From NCBI GenBank assembly GCA_011390055.1, contig JAABTC010000087.1:1-7232 (forward strand): a stretch of DNA of 7,232 nucleotides, in the 5' to 3' direction. The position numbers and the translations under genes are program-made. Source of the stretch: Burkholderiales bacterium. GTDB lineage: Bacteria; Pseudomonadota; Gammaproteobacteria; Burkholderiales; Burkholderiaceae_C. Shown here piece by piece: positions 5,688 to 7,232 of the stretch (position 1 is the first letter of the stretch; each line of letters starts with the position of its first letter). The notes beneath the pieces were generated by a model. It did no database searches. It was not told the DNA's origin and saw only the letters and a list, made by a program, of their open reading frames with translations.

Positions 5688-6539
5688 CTATTCGAAGCGC
5701 CGCTCACGCAGCCACTTCGTCGCCACCCATTTTTCGCCTGCCACCACCGGTGCGCCCCCGTGCAGCGTGCGGGTGATCAGGTGCGGGCGGTCGTAGCTGA
5801 AGAAGACCGCATTGCCTTGGATCGGCGCCACCTCCAGCCCCACGTCGGGGAAGGTCGTGGCGCCCCCCTTCGCCGGGGCGTTCAGGTACATCACCAGGGT
5901 GCCCAGCCGTTGTCCGCCGCGAGCGAGGATCGCCGGGGTGCCGGCCTTGGCCGGGTCGAAGTAATCATGGTGCGGCTTGTACTCGGCCCCGGGCAGGTAA
6001 TGCAGGATCTGCAGCCCTTCACCGTTCTCGATCGGCCACTCGAGCAGGCGTGCGATGCGCGCTTCGATCTGCGCGCACAGCGGATTTTCCTCCCGGCCGA
6101 AGAACATGCCCGAGCTGGTGCGCACCGGGTTCACCTCGCTGCCGCCGGTTTCGGTCTGCACGGTTTCCGAGCGGGCCAGGCGTGGACGGGCCAGCTCGAT
6201 CAGCGCCTCGCACTCGGCGGCGGAGAGCAGACCGCCGAAAACCACCACGCGCGGGTGGTGCAGGGTCATCAGGACCTGCACCTGGCGGTCGCCCGCGTCG
6301 AGCCACAACGGGGAGTCGGTGAGGTCGGGAGCGGGAACCACCACCGGCACGGGCAGACCCGCGGCCTGCGCATGCTCGGCCAGGAAGCCCTTCAACGTGG
6401 CCTCGAGCGCGTCCAGCGCAACCGCTTCCTGCCAGCCGCTCGCCCGCATGGCCTCGAGCACCACCTCGGGTTTGTGCCCGGCCTGGGCCTGGGCCACGAT
6501 CCACTGCCGCAACTCGGGCGTCACCTGCTGTTCGCTCAT
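5688..6539 (-). CDS. 2OG-Fe(II) oxygenase, prolyl 4-hydroxylase type
   Basis: A 283-residue enzyme predicted to use 2-oxoglutarate, O2 and Fe(II) to hydroxylate a substrate, probably a protein or peptide prolyl residue. The double-stranded beta-helix core spans ~95-280. Iron ligands are H190 and D192 (PHHDYFDP) and distal H260 (RTLHGGAP); K270 is the likely 2-oxoglutarate carboxylate ligand, followed by WVATKW. GGATTFPDVGLEV (225-237) is also typical of the family. Residues ~5-60 form a separate helical segment (GHKPEVVLEAMRASGW, 21-36) that looks like a small UBA-like three-helix module, joined by a Pro/Val-rich linker. No signal peptide is present, so it should be cytoplasmic. It begins 24 bases after the purL stop on the same strand, with no Shine-Dalgarno. 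The substrate is unknown. Confidence 0.9.
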   Translation of the reverse strand: MSEQQVTPELRQWIVAQAQAGHKPEVVLEAMRASGWQEAVALDALEATLKGFLAEHAQAAGLPVPVVVPAPDLTDSPLWLDAGDRQVQVLMTLHHPRVVVFGGLLSAAECEALIELARPRLARSETVQTETGGSEVNPVRTSSGMFFGREENPLCAQIEARIARLLEWPIENGEGLQILHYLPGAEYKPHHDYFDPAKAGTPAILARGGQRLGTLVMYLNAPAKGGATTFPDVGLEVAPIQGNAVFFSYDRPHLITRTLHGGAPVVAGEKWVATKWLRERRFE

Positions 6540-6545
6540 GGTGCT

Positions 6546-6554
6546 ATTTTCGCA
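6546..6554 (-). promoter_or_regulatory. Extended -10-like site abutting the oxygenase start codon
   Basis: On the minus strand TGCGAAAAT combines a TG extended element with GAAAAT (4/6 match to the -10 consensus), an AT-rich island in GC-rich DNA. Only 6 bases separate it from the ATG at 6539, so transcription would start at or next to the ATG and give a leaderless message, consistent with the missing Shine-Dalgarno. Cotranscription from purL is the simpler alternative. Confidence 0.25.
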
Positions 6555-6563
6555 AACGCCAGC

Positions 6564-7232
6564 TCATCCGACCCAACCACGTGCGTTGTGAAACATCCGC
6601 ATCCAGGGGCTGGGTGCCGACACGTCGCCCAGGCCATGGCTCATCTGCACGTTGCGGAACACGCGTTCAGGGTGCGGCATCAATGCGGTGAACCGGCCAT
6701 CGGGCGTGGTCACGGCGGTCAGCCCGCCGGCGCTGCCGTTCGGGTTGGCCGGGTACGCCTCGGTCGGCGCGCCGTGGCCGTCGACGAAGCGCATCGCACG
6801 TTGCACGGTGCGCGCATCGCCACGGCGGGAGAAGTCGGCATGGCCCTCGCCATGGGCCACCGCGATCGGCATGCGGCTGCCCGCCATGCCGGCAAAGAAG
6901 AGCGATGGCGAATCGAGCACCTCCACCATCGACAGCCGGGCCTCGAACTGCTCGCTGCGGTTGCGCGTGAACTGGGGCCAGGCCGCGGCGCCCGGGATGA
7001 TCGGCGCCAGTGCCGCCATCATCTGGCAGCCGTTGCACACGCCGAGCGCAAAGCTGTCGGGCCGGGCGAAGAAGGCCGCGAACTGCTCCGCCAACGCGGG
7101 GTTGTAGAGGATCGAGCGGGCCCAGCCTTCGCCGGCGCCGAGCGTGTCGCCGTACGAGAACCCGCCGCAGGCCACGAAGCCGACGTAGCTGTCCAGGCGC
7201 GTGCGCCCGGCCTGCAGATCGCTCATGTGCAC
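6564..7232 (-). CDS. purL: Phosphoribosylformylglycinamidine synthase PurL, C-terminal glutaminase part, cut by window edge
   Basis: Only the last 222 residues of a large (~1,300-residue) enzyme are visible; the frame runs off the right edge, and the edge codon GTG is an internal valine in the VHMSDLQAGR linker. PurL converts FGAR, glutamine and ATP to FGAM in the fourth step of purine synthesis in the cytoplasm. The visible part is the class I glutamine amidotransferase domain: GGFSYGDTLGAGEGWA (23-38), nucleophile C66 in GVCNGCQMM, HGEGH (127-131), and the H187/E189 pair of the triad in MPHPER (185-190). It ends with SPWMRMFHNARGWVG, the usual C terminus of the proteobacterial long-form enzyme. 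The oxygenase gene starts 24 bases downstream in the same direction and may be read through from it. Confidence 0.96.
   Translation of the reverse strand: MHMSDLQAGRTRLDSYVGFVACGGFSYGDTLGAGEGWARSILYNPALAEQFAAFFARPDSFALGVCNGCQMMAALAPIIPGAAAWPQFTRNRSEQFEARLSMVEVLDSPSLFFAGMAGSRMPIAVAHGEGHADFSRRGDARTVQRAMRFVDGHGAPTEAYPANPNGSAGGLTAVTTPDGRFTALMPHPERVFRNVQMSHGLGDVSAPSPWMRMFHNARGWVG

Overview
This window is GC-rich DNA with strong G/C bias at third codon positions. Gene content and protein style suggest a betaproteobacterium of the order Burkholderiales, perhaps the Rubrivivax/Ideonella/Leptothrix-like group; the lineage is inferred from general familiarity with these families, not from a search. I count eight protein genes, two of them cut by the window edges. 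There is no rRNA, tRNA, CRISPR array or insertion sequence, and no gene-free stretch longer than 300 bases.

Layout, left to right. (1) Positions 1-1866, plus strand: acetyl-CoA synthetase (acs), lacking only its first ~30 residues. (2) 1890-2393, plus: a small exported DUF3016 protein, 23 bases after acs. A GC-rich hairpin follows, then (3) 2432-2956, minus: a YigI-like hotdog acyl-CoA thioesterase. (4) 3055-3471, plus: an Xre/MbcA/ParS-type (DUF2384) antitoxin-like regulator, divergent from the thioesterase. The 98-base divergent spacer holds two adjacent GAC...GTC palindromes, one of which contains a TATAGT -10 box readable on both strands. No RES-type toxin follows the antitoxin; a ~59-base extragenic palindromic repeat sits where it would be expected. 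(5) 3653-5056, plus: an RhlE-type DEAD-box RNA helicase with a Gly/Arg-rich tail and an ~80-base leader. (6) 5182-5676, plus: a 164-residue protein I do not recognise. (7) 5688-6539, minus: a prolyl-4-hydroxylase-type 2OG-Fe(II) oxygenase. (8) 6564-7232, minus: the C-terminal glutaminase domain of PurL, cut by the window edge and lying 24 bases upstream of the oxygenase in the same orientation.

Most genes are housekeeping: acetate activation, acyl-CoA hydrolysis, RNA remodelling and purine synthesis. acs plus the DUF3016 gene, and purL plus the oxygenase gene, are each arranged as possible two-gene transcription units. The part most worth a second look is 2957-3652: an antitoxin-like regulator without a toxin, its palindromic divergent promoter, the repeat at its 3' end, and the helicase leader. 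I see no clear sign of a wholly new multi-gene system.
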